The position numbers and the translations under genes are program-made. 64,000 nucleotides of DNA from JABMMZ01 sp044341025 (GTDB lineage Bacteria; Bacteroidota; Bacteroidia; NS11-12g; UBA955), in NCBI GenBank assembly GCA_044341025.1, contig JBIISM010000011.1, positions 1 to 64,000 of the forward strand. Direction: 5' to 3'. Positions 20,001 through 27,815 of the stretch are shown piece after piece (the first letter of the stretch is position 1; each line of letters opens with the position of its first letter). The notes beneath the pieces were generated by a model. The model had not been told where the DNA came from and searched no databases. It saw only the letters and a program-made list of their open reading frames with translations.

Positions 20001-20456
20001 CTGCGTTTAAATGAATTTGAATTTGATTTTAGCGTTAAGCCCTTTCAATCACAGGCCATCAAACAACTTTCTACGCCAGAGGTTCCCTTTCATTTAAGAA
20101 ATTTTGATCAATTAGAAGGCATGATGAATGGTAAAATAGACTTGTTCTTTGAGCATGCAGGTAAATATTATATACTCGATTGGAAGTCGAACTTTTTAGG
20201 GGATAGGGTTGAAGATTATAGCCAAGAAAAAGTGTGGGAGGCTATGGATGAAAACAACTACCATTTGCAATACCATATTTACACCATTGCGGTTTGTAAA
20301 TATTTAAAAATGCGCAAACCGGATTTCAATTACGAAAGCGATTTTGGCGGGGTGTTTTATTTGTTTTTAAGAGGGGTAAGAAAGGAAGGAAATTTTGGGG
20401 TGTTTTTTCACAAGCCAGCGTATAGCATTATTGATCAATTAAGCCTTCATTTTTAA
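17076..20456 (+). CDS. recB: Exodeoxyribonuclease V beta subunit, RecB helicase-nuclease
   Basis: 1126 residues. Walker A ASAGTGKT at residues 21-28, VTFTKAAVAELETRVR, NTIHGFCQRTLNEYA, VFIDEFQDTD near 368-378, GDPKQSIYAWRKAD, ILTIHKSKGLEYNIV and YVAITRAKYKCYV make a full UvrD-type helicase. The C-terminal nuclease domain is intact: GMMNGKIDLFF and YYILDWKSNFLG, near residues 1015-1042, supply the metal-binding Asp and Asp-x-Lys. It is therefore expected to be an active 3'-5' helicase and nuclease, and not an AddA, because RecC and RecD are encoded alongside. A 65-base gap follows before holB. Confidence 0.94.
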   Translation: MEVKKFVAEDVLLQGSNLIEASAGTGKTYSIAILALRLVMEKNIPIQEILMVTFTKAAVAELETRVRLFIRLAHMACVGQKIEDKKINDLVLESIGHFQRPEVERRLKTAILFLDETAINTIHGFCQRTLNEYAFETNQIFGSGATSEAELNLVLEASVNQFWRKEITRLDTELLRHLEAVFKREDLKQFAKNVLGGQVLVQVEPYETDFLELNKQKELVAVLTEFEAAIDAVINEAKGYLDANYTDLMDKVLADNNAKKNYPELLDSPDELFKEVLKNREIKYIRKIFGDLLDILDQAVEPQKELQYEVDVFANKLQQFALEQIVKEVKELKERNSFLTFDDMIQKLHEAVVVKNHLSLRDALRIKYKAVFIDEFQDTDKMQYEIFSHLFSEAPSILFFIGDPKQSIYAWRKADINTYFSAKKMVKNVYGMNTNFRSSDAIVAAQNVFFKPKSDFDTFEYRGAADAIEYIHVDAPMDNEKGDFVSGIGVEKPISIIKESSKNKIASATAAIVVKLLGDNGYGIVSKDVKRSIKPSDIGILVRSNFEGKLIKQILSKANIPAITIDETKLSDTIEAKEILYVLRAVFEISRSNINKALLSNLSGLDLESVLTINEESVLNQFKSYQETWIQNGVFVMLMRFISDYKVKTHLLEQDHASGERQLSNVLQLLEILHKTQTFNQYAPNELINWLQKAIENSSAAGDEFEQRIESDEDAVKILTIHKSKGLEYNIVIAPYLDLQPVTKGYPSFRDPVNSVYYFGNPRLLSEEQNAALNLQLQQENRRLIYVAITRAKYKCYVIENSSSRQKIGSALDPILRAIDEVKPKEIELIDPIEMDSAFRYKSGHKKFPLDYAKAQRFDLQEVNWRKISYTYLNPEHPIVPKLSSGIVQDVYGDFIFKKLKKGAFTGNLLHSIFENIAFNDRYHWDKIVKRSLKRLALVNQELYNEHLLNLLDHTTEKELNDGQRTFKLSEVGNELRLNEFEFDFSVKPFQSQAIKQLSTPEVPFHLRNFDQLEGMMNGKIDLFFEHAGKYYILDWKSNFLGDRVEDYSQEKVWEAMDENNYHLQYHIYTIAVCKYLKMRKPDFNYESDFGGVFYLFLRGVRKEGNFGVFFHKPAYSIIDQLSLHF

Positions 20457-20526
20457 GCATATTAAATTTTATTTCAAGTTTTTTATAAAAGTTAGGCACA
20501 AACGAAAAACTTAAGTTCAAATTGAA

Positions 20527-20534
20527 TATTTTTG
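20527..20534 (+). promoter_or_regulatory. -7 box that decides the holB start
   Basis: TATTTTTG, five bases before the TTG at 20540. The box lies inside the alternative longer reading frame that begins at 20522, so a transcript from this promoter could not encode the longer version. Confidence 0.42.
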
Positions 20535-20539
20535 CAAGA

Positions 20540-21661
20540 TTGAAATTTGCAGACATCCATAGCCACCAAGCCATCAAAGAAGGTTTTATTTCCAGTATAA
20601 AACAGGGAAGGATTGCGCATGCTCAAATGTTTATCGGTCGCGAAGGCAATGGGGCTCTTGGTTTGGCCGTTGCTTATGCCCAATACGCGTCATGCCTCAA
20701 CCGTGGTGAACACGACAGCTGTGGGGTTTGTTCTTCTTGTTTGAAGTATCAAAACCTGGTGCATCCTGATTTGCATTTTTCATTTCCGATTTTTGGAGCC
20801 GATATCAACTGCGATGAATTTATCAATGAATTTAGAAAGGCATTGATTGCAGATCCTATGCTCACGCTTAATTCATGGTTTGCTTCTTTAAATGCAGAAA
20901 ACAAAAAGCCCAATATTCCAATTAAAGAATGTAGGAATGTTATCCGAAAATTGGCTCTGAAACCCTACGAATCGGAGTTTAAAGTTTTAATTATTTGGCT
21001 GCCAGAATATTTAGGGAAAGAGGGCAATGTTTTACTGAAACTTTTAGAAGAGCCGCCGGAAAAGACCTTGTTTTTGTTGGTCACAGAAAACCAGGAGTCG
21101 ATTCTAAGCACTATCATTTCTAGAACCCAGTTTACCCGCATACCTTCGTATTCGTATGAAGAAATAAATTCCTATTTGGTGGATAGAAATATTGCCAATC
21201 CTGATTTGGCCCGCAATGCGGCTTTGATGGCAGAAGGGAATTTGAGCAAGGCCATTCAATTGGCCGCGGAAATTGAGAACCCCCAGTTTGATGATTTTCG
21301 CCAATGGCTTTTGGATTGTTACCAAGGCAATGTCAGCAAAATCATATCCGACATGGATGCCTATACTGATAAGGGCAAAGAGGGTTTGAAATTGTTTTTA
21401 AATTATGGGGTTCATCTTTTGCGCTCTTCCTTATTGGTGAGGCATAGACCAGAAAACAATAAACTAACTGAGGCTGAATTGGAGTTCGCCAATAAGCTGT
21501 CTAAGTATATACACATTGGAAACATCAGTCAGATTTACGATGGATTTAATAAGGCGATATTCGAGATCGACCGCAACGGTAGTGTAAAATTAATATTAAT
21601 TAACCTATCTTTGAAACTTAAGAATTGTCTTAGAATGCCAGAACCATATAAGACAAATTAA
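20540..21661 (+). CDS. holB: DNA polymerase III delta-prime subunit (clamp loader)
   Basis: 373 residues from the TTG at 20540 (379 from an earlier TTG at 20522). The shorter form begins KFADIHSHQAI, which suits homologues that start close to this point, and the -7 box at 20527 supports it. Visible: AHAQMFIGREGNGALGLAVA in place of a canonical Walker A loop, a four-cysteine zinc module (CLNRGEHDSCGVCSSCLKY), and the HPDLHFSFP stretch after it; LLKLLEEPPEKTLFLLV and STIISRTQF are the sensor-1 and SRC-like regions. It loads the sliding clamp at the replication fork. The RicT/PSP1 gene follows after 18 bases, probably in one operon. Confidence 0.85.
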   Translation: MKFADIHSHQAIKEGFISSIKQGRIAHAQMFIGREGNGALGLAVAYAQYASCLNRGEHDSCGVCSSCLKYQNLVHPDLHFSFPIFGADINCDEFINEFRKALIADPMLTLNSWFASLNAENKKPNIPIKECRNVIRKLALKPYESEFKVLIIWLPEYLGKEGNVLLKLLEEPPEKTLFLLVTENQESILSTIISRTQFTRIPSYSYEEINSYLVDRNIANPDLARNAALMAEGNLSKAIQLAAEIENPQFDDFRQWLLDCYQGNVSKIISDMDAYTDKGKEGLKLFLNYGVHLLRSSLLVRHRPENNKLTEAELEFANKLSKYIHIGNISQIYDGFNKAIFEIDRNGSVKLILINLSLKLKNCLRMPEPYKTN

Positions 21662-21679
21662 AAATATAAATATAAGAAA

Positions 21680-23104
21680 ATGGGATGTGGTAGTTGTGGA
21701 ACAACCGGAGGATGCGCGCCAGCAGGCTGTAAAAGCAATGGCTCATGCAGCACCGGTGGTTGCAATAAATTAAATGTTTACAATTGGCTTAGCGATACCG
21801 CTATGCCAGATAACTATATACCTTTTGATGTCGTAGAAATTAGATTCAAAGGAAGTCGAAAAGAGTTTTTCAAAAATAGAAATGGATTAGAATTATACAC
21901 AGGTGATCCAGTGGTCTTGGAGTCTGAAATGGGCTACGATGTTGGTCACGTGTCTATTGCCGGTGAATTGGTGCGTTTGCAACTTAAGAAAAGAGGCATT
22001 CGCGATGATTCAGATTCTATTAGAACAATTTCTAGAAAAGCGACAGATAAAGACTTAGAGCGTTATCAAGAAGCGAAGTTTAGAGAAGTGAAAATGCTTG
22101 AAAGAGCGCGCACCATTGCTCTGATGTTGAAGCTTGAAATGAAACTCAGCGATATCGAAATTCAAGGGGACAACAAGAAAGTTATTTTCTTTTACACCGC
22201 TGAAAGCCGTGTCGATTTTAGAGAACTGATCAAACGTTTTGCTGAAGAGTTCAAACTGCGCATTGAAATGCGTCAGATTGGTTACCGTGAAGAAGCTTCG
22301 CGCCTAGGAGGCCTGGGTTCTTGTGGACGTGAATTGTGCTGCTCAACTTGGTTAACCGATTTTAAATTGGTGAATACTTCAGCGGCGCGTTACCAAAACC
22401 TATCCATCAATATGTTGAAATTGTCGGGTCAGTGTGGCAAGCTTAAATGTTGCTTGAACTACGAACTCGATACCTATATGGAAGCATTGGATGAGTTTCC
22501 AAAAGCCAAGACCGTTCGTGTTGAAACCGTTACAGGTGCTGCCTTTATGGTAAAGACAGATATTTTAAAACGTCTTACTTGGTTTGTTTACGAAGAAGAA
22601 CACACTTGGATTTGTATGCCACTTGACACCATTAACCAGTATTTAGAAATGAATGCCCGTGGTGAAAAGGCCCCTGAATTGGTAGGCGAAGTTGTTGAAG
22701 CTAAAACAGATTCTGATGGTCAGAATGCACCTTATATAGCCACCGATTTGGCCAGTGATGACATTACCCGTTTGGACAAGAAGCAGCCAAGGCAGAACAA
22801 TAACAACAAGCGTAAATCTGGCAATGGCCCTGATAACAGAGGACCTAATCCGAACAATAGAAACAATTCGGATAACCGTGGACCAAATCCAAACCAACGC
22901 AACAACAATAGACCAACTGGGCCTAACCCAAATACAGGACCAAATGAGTTTAGAAAACCTAACGACAACAGAAACCCTGAAAACCGTGGCCCTAATCCAA
23001 ATAGGAATCCAGAGAACCGCAACAACAATAGGAACAATGGTCCAAGGAACAACAACCCTGGCGATGCGCCTAAAAAAGAGGGTGGCGAAAATCCGGTAGT
23101 TTAG
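21680..23104 (+). CDS. RicT/PSP1-domain regulatory protein with Cys-rich head and Asn/Pro/Arg-rich tail
   Basis: 474 residues. Residues 1-31 are rich in Cys and Gly (MGCGSCGTTGGCAPAG, GCNKL). The PSP1 core covers about 45-300, with KFREVKMLERARTIA, RQIGYREEASRLGGLGSCG, RELCCSTW and LSGQCGKLKCCLNYE; the paired cysteines resemble the Fe-S-coordinating cysteines of Bacillus YaaT/RicT. From about residue 365 the tail is low complexity, made of NNRNN, GPNPN and NPENRGPN repeats. RicT proteins act in RNA maturation and cell-fate control in Firmicutes; the Bacteroidota role is unknown. It follows holB closely, an association common in the phylum, but the usual gldH neighbour is absent. The stop overlaps the convergent gene by 4 bases. 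Confidence 0.82.
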   Translation: MGCGSCGTTGGCAPAGCKSNGSCSTGGCNKLNVYNWLSDTAMPDNYIPFDVVEIRFKGSRKEFFKNRNGLELYTGDPVVLESEMGYDVGHVSIAGELVRLQLKKRGIRDDSDSIRTISRKATDKDLERYQEAKFREVKMLERARTIALMLKLEMKLSDIEIQGDNKKVIFFYTAESRVDFRELIKRFAEEFKLRIEMRQIGYREEASRLGGLGSCGRELCCSTWLTDFKLVNTSAARYQNLSINMLKLSGQCGKLKCCLNYELDTYMEALDEFPKAKTVRVETVTGAAFMVKTDILKRLTWFVYEEEHTWICMPLDTINQYLEMNARGEKAPELVGEVVEAKTDSDGQNAPYIATDLASDDITRLDKKQPRQNNNNKRKSGNGPDNRGPNPNNRNNSDNRGPNPNQRNNNRPTGPNPNTGPNEFRKPNDNRNPENRGPNPNRNPENRNNNRNNGPRNNNPGDAPKKEGGENPVV

Positions 23105-23898
23105 CTACTGATTTCTGTTTTATTTGAATTATTTTTTTTCGTAAACAAAGGTTTTCCCTTCAAAGCCTGAACCAAGGTAAATAATGCCAATAGAAAATAC
23201 AAGGCTGCAAATACAAAAGTTATTTTGCTGTTTTTAAACACGAAGCAGGCTAGTAGGGGCAAAACTTGTAAGGCATGCATGCCTATGAAATGTGCTATGC
23301 GAGGGTCGCCAAATTTGGTGCTCCAATTGAGCAAAGGAATGCCCGGTCCACCGTCAGCGCCACCGATAGTGTGGGTTAACTTTGATCCCATAACGAAACC
23401 TTCGAATGAGAAGATAACAAATATGAGTAAACCCAATCGGATGGCCCAAACATAATATGTTTGCAATTCAGGGAACTCAGTGGTGAAAAACAAATAGGCT
23501 ACATAAGCGGTGTAAACTGTCGCGGCTGTGGCTGCAAATGCCATTAAGGAATACAAGGTTGCATAGGCAGGTGTGCTCATATTGAAGTGAGACAATTGTC
23601 CACGTGCAGCTTGAATAGCAATGTAGATAATTTCAAATCCTAATAATGCAATAATGCTCCAATTAAATAAGTTGATGTTGAAGGATGGTAAGTAATAACA
23701 ATACCAAGCCATAGCCCATACAAATAAAAATGTAGATGATGCAAATTTGAATGGTTTGTACCAAGCGCTCACATTGTTTACTTGTACACTGCTGGTCTTA
23801 GTTAAGACCAAACAAATAATTGAAAAGATAAGGCAAATCAAACCAAAATAAAACATGGTTTCATTGCGTGTTTTTAAGTTTTGTATAAAGTCTAACAT
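23101..23898 (-). CDS. Conserved seven-helix membrane protein of unknown function
   Basis: 265 residues with about seven hydrophobic segments, starting after residue 15. Near residues 175-215 it carries a conserved-looking stretch (GGADGGPGIPLLNWSTKFGD, then RIAHFIGMHALQVLPL) with two histidines on one helix face. I recall similar GGPG/NWS and HFxGxHAxQ signatures in uncharacterised proteobacterial membrane proteins, but cannot name the family. The two His could bind haem or a metal (inference). It is the last gene of a leftward three-gene set, 3 bases after the hydrolase gene, and its stop overlaps the RicT stop. Confidence 0.72.
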   Translation of the reverse strand: MLDFIQNLKTRNETMFYFGLICLIFSIICLVLTKTSSVQVNNVSAWYKPFKFASSTFLFVWAMAWYCYYLPSFNINLFNWSIIALLGFEIIYIAIQAARGQLSHFNMSTPAYATLYSLMAFAATAATVYTAYVAYLFFTTEFPELQTYYVWAIRLGLLIFVIFSFEGFVMGSKLTHTIGGADGGPGIPLLNWSTKFGDPRIAHFIGMHALQVLPLLACFVFKNSKITFVFAALYFLLALFTLVQALKGKPLFTKKNNSNKTEISS

Positions 23899-23901
23899 CG
23901 T

Positions 23902-24915
23902 TTAAAATGTATTTGAATTGACATCGTTTATGAAATTAACAACGCCTGCCATAAAAACTTTTTGGTCGTCCCACATCGACAAATGGCTGCCATTGGGACA
24001 ATACAAATAACGGCCATGCTGTACCAATTTGCTTTGCTCTTCCATGGCTTTTGGATCCATGGTATCATATTTAGCGCCTATCATTAGGGTAGGGACTTTA
24101 ATTTCTTTCAATCGGGCTTTGATGTCCCATTTCGCCAAGCGTCCGCTGATGCCAAACTCGCTTGGTCCTTGCATCATGGTATAGATTTCTGAATTGACAT
24201 GTTTCATTGAACGGTTAAATCCATCGGGCCATTCGTTTAGTCGGCACAAATGCACTTTGTAATAATTCGGAATTAACAATTCGAAATACCTTGGATTGTT
24301 AAAGTCTTTGTTTGCCTCAAGCGTGTTTATTTCCTCCAAAACCTTTGGATCCATTTGTTTGGCCAAAACATTGTCTGCATACGCTCCATATTCAACAGCG
24401 CTTGCCATCATATTGGCGACCAATAAACCTTTGATATTGGCTTGGTATTTAAGCGCGTATTCCATGGCCAAGATGCCACCCCAAGAATTACCTAAGACGT
24501 AAAAATTGGAAGCATCGGCCCCAATGGCTTTGCGCACCTGTTCAACTTCTTCAACGAAGCGTTCTGTGGTCCACAAACTGCTGTCTTTGGGTTGATCGCT
24601 GTAATAAGAACCCAGTTGGTCGTATTCGTAAAACTCAAAACCCTCGCGTAAGAAAAAGGTTTCAAAACATTCCATGTATTCGTGGGTCATGGCAGGGCCG
24701 CCGTGCAGCAATAGTATTTTTATCTTTGGGTTGTTGCCAAAGCGTTTGGTCCATACCTTAAAATTTCCAATGGGTGTTTGTATGGGGATCATTTTAACCC
24801 CAGCAGATTCTACAGAATCGTTGTAAGTAAAATACGTTTTTAGTTCGTTCGTTTGCTTATTAGGCTGACAGGCCATCATAAAAACCATCAGGCCAAATGC
24901 TATTAAAATGCGCAT
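23902..24915 (-). CDS. Lipoprotein alpha/beta hydrolase, proline iminopeptidase-like
   Basis: 337 residues. The N-terminus ends in a lipobox (MVFMMACQ), so Cys16 is probably lipidated. The alpha/beta-hydrolase fold shows LLLHGGPAMTHEY (oxyanion loop), the nucleophile elbow GNSWGG, an acid residue in MIGAKYDTMDP and the catalytic His in PNGSHLSMWD. The HGGP loop and overall length fit the S33 peptidase (prolyl aminopeptidase) group. Likely anchored to a membrane facing the periplasm and releasing N-terminal proline or other small residues; substrate unproven. 14 bases separate it from the upstream gene and 3 from the downstream one. Confidence 0.82.
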   Translation of the reverse strand: MRILIAFGLMVFMMACQPNKQTNELKTYFTYNDSVESAGVKMIPIQTPIGNFKVWTKRFGNNPKIKILLLHGGPAMTHEYMECFETFFLREGFEFYEYDQLGSYYSDQPKDSSLWTTERFVEEVEQVRKAIGADASNFYVLGNSWGGILAMEYALKYQANIKGLLVANMMASAVEYGAYADNVLAKQMDPKVLEEINTLEANKDFNNPRYFELLIPNYYKVHLCRLNEWPDGFNRSMKHVNSEIYTMMQGPSEFGISGRLAKWDIKARLKEIKVPTLMIGAKYDTMDPKAMEEQSKLVQHGRYLYCPNGSHLSMWDDQKVFMAGVVNFINDVNSNTF

Positions 24916-24929
24916 ATACGATGTTTAAT

Positions 24930-25631
24930 TTATTTTCCTTGTTCTGCGTAAAATTGCTTTAATATTTCGCGGCATTTTGCTATACCCATATCTTGGTAGG
25001 CGCTAAAACGCAATTGCTCAAAGTGCTCAAATTCCTCTTGGTATTTGCCTTCAAAAACGGTGTTCCAATTTTCCGCTTGCTTTTCTTCTAAACTGAAATT
25101 ATTGGCGCTGACTTCAAGAATTAAATACTTTCCTTCCCAGTTCCAAAGAGCGAAAGCAATTTTAATGTGCTCTGCATCCAGTTCTAAAATTTGCTCATAC
25201 AAATATTGTTGGGTTTTAGGAAGTTCTTCGTTAAGTGTACCAATATACATTGGCTTTAAGTCGCCATCGCTGCCGTCTACAACCGTGTAAGCTCTGTATG
25301 AAAGATTGCCTGAGAAATTCAGAACCAAAGGAAAATTAAGCGCTTCATGTTTGATTTTTAAATCGTGTTTTTCCACCAAGGCATCGGCGAACACATGGGT
25401 ATCAAAATCATTCAAAGAAATTCGCATTGTATCGTCTTTCACTTCTATGCCCTTAATCCAACTGTCGTGCAAACGGCTGATGTATCTCTCAAAGCCATGC
25501 AGCTGCGTGCGGTTCGAATTGATTAAATCGTTGTAGGCTTGGTAATCGAAGTCAATATCTTCCGAGTCGTCCTCAACAAATTGATTGGCAAAAAACGGAA
25601 TATAGTCGCGGGCATTGAGGAGGATTTTCAT
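24930..25631 (-). CDS. Hypothetical protein of about 233 residues
   Basis: I take the ATG at 25631 as the start, giving MKILLNARDYIPFFANQ; the frame is open to 25700, where the extra 23 residues look like a signal peptide (RLLHSTLLLLLLSSRIFA), so an exported version is possible. The body is acidic and soluble, with no motif I recognise. It heads the operon that continues with the lipoprotein hydrolase and the membrane protein. The two possible starts predict different locations (cytoplasm or periplasm). Confidence 0.65.
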   Translation of the reverse strand: MKILLNARDYIPFFANQFVEDDSEDIDFDYQAYNDLINSNRTQLHGFERYISRLHDSWIKGIEVKDDTMRISLNDFDTHVFADALVEKHDLKIKHEALNFPLVLNFSGNLSYRAYTVVDGSDGDLKPMYIGTLNEELPKTQQYLYEQILELDAEHIKIAFALWNWEGKYLILEVSANNFSLEEKQAENWNTVFEGKYQEEFEHFEQLRFSAYQDMGIAKCREILKQFYAEQGK

Positions 25632-25827
25632 GGCTGCGAAGATACGGGAAGAAAGGAGCAAGAGCAAGAGGGTTGAGTGGAGCAATCGATGAAGCTTCAT
25701 GTTTACGTTGCTAAATTGAATTCTTCAATCCAGTGGAGTGAAATTATGATTGCTTCGGAGAAGCTTAATTATTATAGCTAAACGAACACGTCGAAAACCA
25801 GCTCCGTAGGTGCTGAACTAAGTAAAA

Positions 25828-25856
25828 CATGTTGTTGGAGTCCCCGCCAACAACGC
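25828..25856 (+). repeat. REP family 1, left member of a pair without a transposase
   Basis: Same 29-base unit as at 4714, with two substitutions in the 8-base loop of the hairpin (AGTCCCCG instead of AATCCCTG); the GTTGTTGG and CCAACAAC arms are unchanged. Confidence 0.8.
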
Positions 25857-25882
25857 CTATAGTGCGATGATCTTGTAGCCTG

Positions 25883-25967
25883 CCCTGTAGCGCTTTGTCA
25901 TGTGGCGTAATAAAAGTGAAACGTGTATTTCTGCCACATGGTGCCACGAAGAAGCTCTGCTACAGGG
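25883..25967 (+). repeat. Family 2 hairpin nested in the REP pair
   Basis: Perfect 9-base arms CCCTGTAGC (25883-25891) and GCTACAGGG (25959-25967), 3' arm preceded by AGCTCT. The flanks GTAGCCTG and TTGTTTA match the copy beside the RAYT gene at 5516. Confidence 0.65.
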
Positions 25968-26089
25968 TTGTTTACGAATATCTGAACCCAATCTGTCACC
26001 CCTACGGGGTTTATTTCCTCATTCTCATTTTCATTCTCACTCTCTTTTGCCCCTGATGGCAGCGGCAGCGCTGAAGGCCTGAGGCAACT

Positions 26090-26147
26090 ATTGTTCTTTA
26101 CTTTTAAAGCGGAGTGGTAACAAGCTTTAAAAAGTAAATAGAACAAT
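26090..26147. repeat. Imperfect inverted repeat
   Basis: ATTGTTCTTTACTTTTAAAG (from 26090) faces GCTTTAAAAAGTAAATAGAA (from 26124), pairing along about 20 bases with small bulges and a 13-base loop. No T-tract follows, so it is not an obvious terminator. Confidence 0.45.
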
Positions 26148-26232
26148 TTGCAGCAGGACAAAGCCTATAGCGAACAGCAGGAAGAAGGCTTTCAAAGAAA
26201 TCGTAAACAACTATATTATCATTTTATATATG

Positions 26233-26261
26233 GCGTTGTTGGCGGGGACTCCAACAACATG
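26233..26261 (-). repeat. REP family 1, right member of the transposase-less pair
   Basis: Exact reverse complement of 25828-25856. The two members share the same loop substitutions, so they have changed together relative to the pair at the RAYT gene. Confidence 0.8.
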
Positions 26262-26323
26262 TTCTAGTTTTATTGATATTAACGATTAACAAATATCCAT
26301 TATCCAATAACTAAAAAATTTCG

Positions 26324-26331
26324 TAATTTCG
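26324..26331 (+). promoter_or_regulatory. Possible -7 box of the fumarase gene
   Basis: TAATTTCG followed by CCGC, 18 bases before the ATG. The same TTTCGCCGC sequence precedes the DUF3050 gene at 36494, which suggests a C-containing variant of the -7 box. Confidence 0.35.
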
Positions 26332-26349
26332 CCGCTCATTTAAAACAAT

Positions 26350-27756
26350 ATGAACAGTGCTCAAGAATTCCGTATCGAACGTGATACCATGGGTGAAGTA
26401 AAAGTTCCTTCACACGTTTATTGGGGTGCACAAACCCAAAGATCGCTTCAAAATTTTAAAATTGGTAACCAACGTATGCCAATTGAAATTATTAGAGCTT
26501 TCGCCGTTTTAAAAAAAGCCGCTGCCATTACCAACAATAAATTAGGCGTACTTTCTTTAACGAAATGCGATTTGATTTGCTCTGTATGTGATGAAATTAT
26601 AGAAGGCATGCACGACGAGCAATTCCCGCTTGTTATTTGGCAAACCGGCAGCGGTACCCAAAGCAATATGAACGTGAATGAGGTTATTGCCAACCGCGCC
26701 CATGTGATGCAGGGTGGTAAATTGAGCGACGAGGAAAAAGTTTTGCACCCCAACGACGATGTAAACAAATCTCAAAGCAGTAATGATACGTTTCCTACTG
26801 CTATGAGCATTGCGGCCTACAAACAAGTTGTAGATTATACCATTCCTGGTATACAAGCCCTAAAAACAACCTTGAAACATAAGTCGCGCGACTTTATGGA
26901 TATCATCAAAATTGGTAGAACCCACTTTATGGATGCAACCCCAATAACCTTGGGTCAAGAATTTTCTGGCTATGTTCAACAATTAAAAAATGGCATCGAT
27001 TGTATCAACCGTTCCTTGGTGCCTGCTAGTGAAATCGCTCTTGGTGGAACTGCTGTTGGTACCGGTATCAATACCCCAAAAGGCTATTCTGAATTGGTGG
27101 CTAAAACCATCGCTGAATTGTCTGGTTTGCCAATCGTAACGGCTGAAAATAAATTTGAAGCCCTTGCTGCACACGATGCAATGGTTGAATTGCACGGTGC
27201 TTTGAAACGTGTGGCTGTGAGCTTGATGAAAATCGGCAACGATGTACGTATGTTGAGCAGCGGTCCTAGAAGTGGTATTGGCGAAATCTTGATTCCAGAC
27301 AACGAGCCAGGCAGCAGCATTATGCCAGGTAAGGTTAACCCAACACAATGCGAGGCTTTAACCATGGTGTGTGCTCAGGTAATGGGCAACGATGTGGCGG
27401 TGACTATTGGTGGTTCTAATGGCCATTTTGAATTGAACGTATTCAAACCAATGATTGCAGCCAACGTATTGCAATCTGCCCGCTTAATCGGTGAGGCTTC
27501 TTTGAGTTTTGACACGAACTGTGCTGCAGGTATTGAGCCAAACTTGCCTGAGATTAAACACAAATTGGAAAATTCTTTGATGTTGGTGACTGCATTAAAC
27601 ACCCATATTGGTTATGAGAATGCTGCTAAAATTGCAAAAAAAGCACACAAAGAAAACAGCAGCTTAAGACAAGCCGCCATCGATTTAGGTTTATTAACCA
27701 ACGAGCAGTTTGATGCTTGGGTTAGACCAGAAGACATGGTTGGAAGCAAAGATTAA
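26350..27756 (+). CDS. fumC: Class II fumarate hydratase
   Basis: 468 residues, the usual length for class II fumarases. The fumarase/aspartase signature GSSIMPGKVNP is at about residues 321-331; also visible are GSGTQSNMNVNEV (about 100-112), SSNDTFPTAM (about 138-147) and GRTHFMDATP. The enzyme interconverts fumarate and malate in the TCA cycle in the cytoplasm, using a catalytic Ser in the SS-loop and no iron-sulfur cluster. The gene is monocistronic, between a repeat-rich region and a clear terminator at 27781-27811. Confidence 0.96.
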   Translation: MNSAQEFRIERDTMGEVKVPSHVYWGAQTQRSLQNFKIGNQRMPIEIIRAFAVLKKAAAITNNKLGVLSLTKCDLICSVCDEIIEGMHDEQFPLVIWQTGSGTQSNMNVNEVIANRAHVMQGGKLSDEEKVLHPNDDVNKSQSSNDTFPTAMSIAAYKQVVDYTIPGIQALKTTLKHKSRDFMDIIKIGRTHFMDATPITLGQEFSGYVQQLKNGIDCINRSLVPASEIALGGTAVGTGINTPKGYSELVAKTIAELSGLPIVTAENKFEALAAHDAMVELHGALKRVAVSLMKIGNDVRMLSSGPRSGIGEILIPDNEPGSSIMPGKVNPTQCEALTMVCAQVMGNDVAVTIGGSNGHFELNVFKPMIAANVLQSARLIGEASLSFDTNCAAGIEPNLPEIKHKLENSLMLVTALNTHIGYENAAKIAKKAHKENSSLRQAAIDLGLLTNEQFDAWVRPEDMVGSKD

Positions 27757-27780
27757 TTTCTTTTAACTTATATTTTAAAA

Positions 27781-27811
27781 ACGGATCTGCTTTGAGTAGG
27801 TCCGTTTTTTT
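27781..27811 (+). terminator. Rho-independent terminator after fumC
   Basis: ACGGATCT and AGGTCCGT form the stem (one mismatch) around a short loop, followed by seven T. It is 25 bases beyond the fumC stop and just before the stop of the convergent glycosyltransferase gene. Confidence 0.75.
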
Positions 27812-27815
27812 GTGG

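Larger units (their letters stand above)
25632..26349. other. Repeat-rich intergenic region before fumarase
   Basis: No gene. Holds a family 3 motif (GCTTCGGAGAAGC near 25750, GCTCCGTAGGTGC near 25801), the RAYT-less REP family 1 pair (25828-25856, 26233-26261), a nested family 2 hairpin (25883-25967) and an imperfect inverted repeat (26090-26147). A short minus-strand open frame at 25898-26161 crosses these repeats and is not protein-like. Confidence 0.6.

Noticed and set aside
17076..20456. AddA instead of RecB
   Set aside because: The adjacent genes are RecC and RecD homologues, and the AddB-type partner with an iron-sulfur cluster is absent.
20522..20539. Upstream TTG start for holB
   Set aside because: The -7 box TATTTTTG lies within this extension, so the mRNA from it would start after the upstream TTG; the start at 20540 fits homologues better.
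22755..23099. Open frame of 114 codons rich in Thr and Ile within the RicT gene
   Set aside because: It is a frame-shifted reading of the low-complexity Asn/Pro repeats of RicT, which stay in frame over the whole gene.
25898..26161. Minus-strand open frame of 87 codons
   Set aside because: It crosses REP and family 2 repeats and reads low-complexity sequence (SENENENEEI), so it is not a gene.
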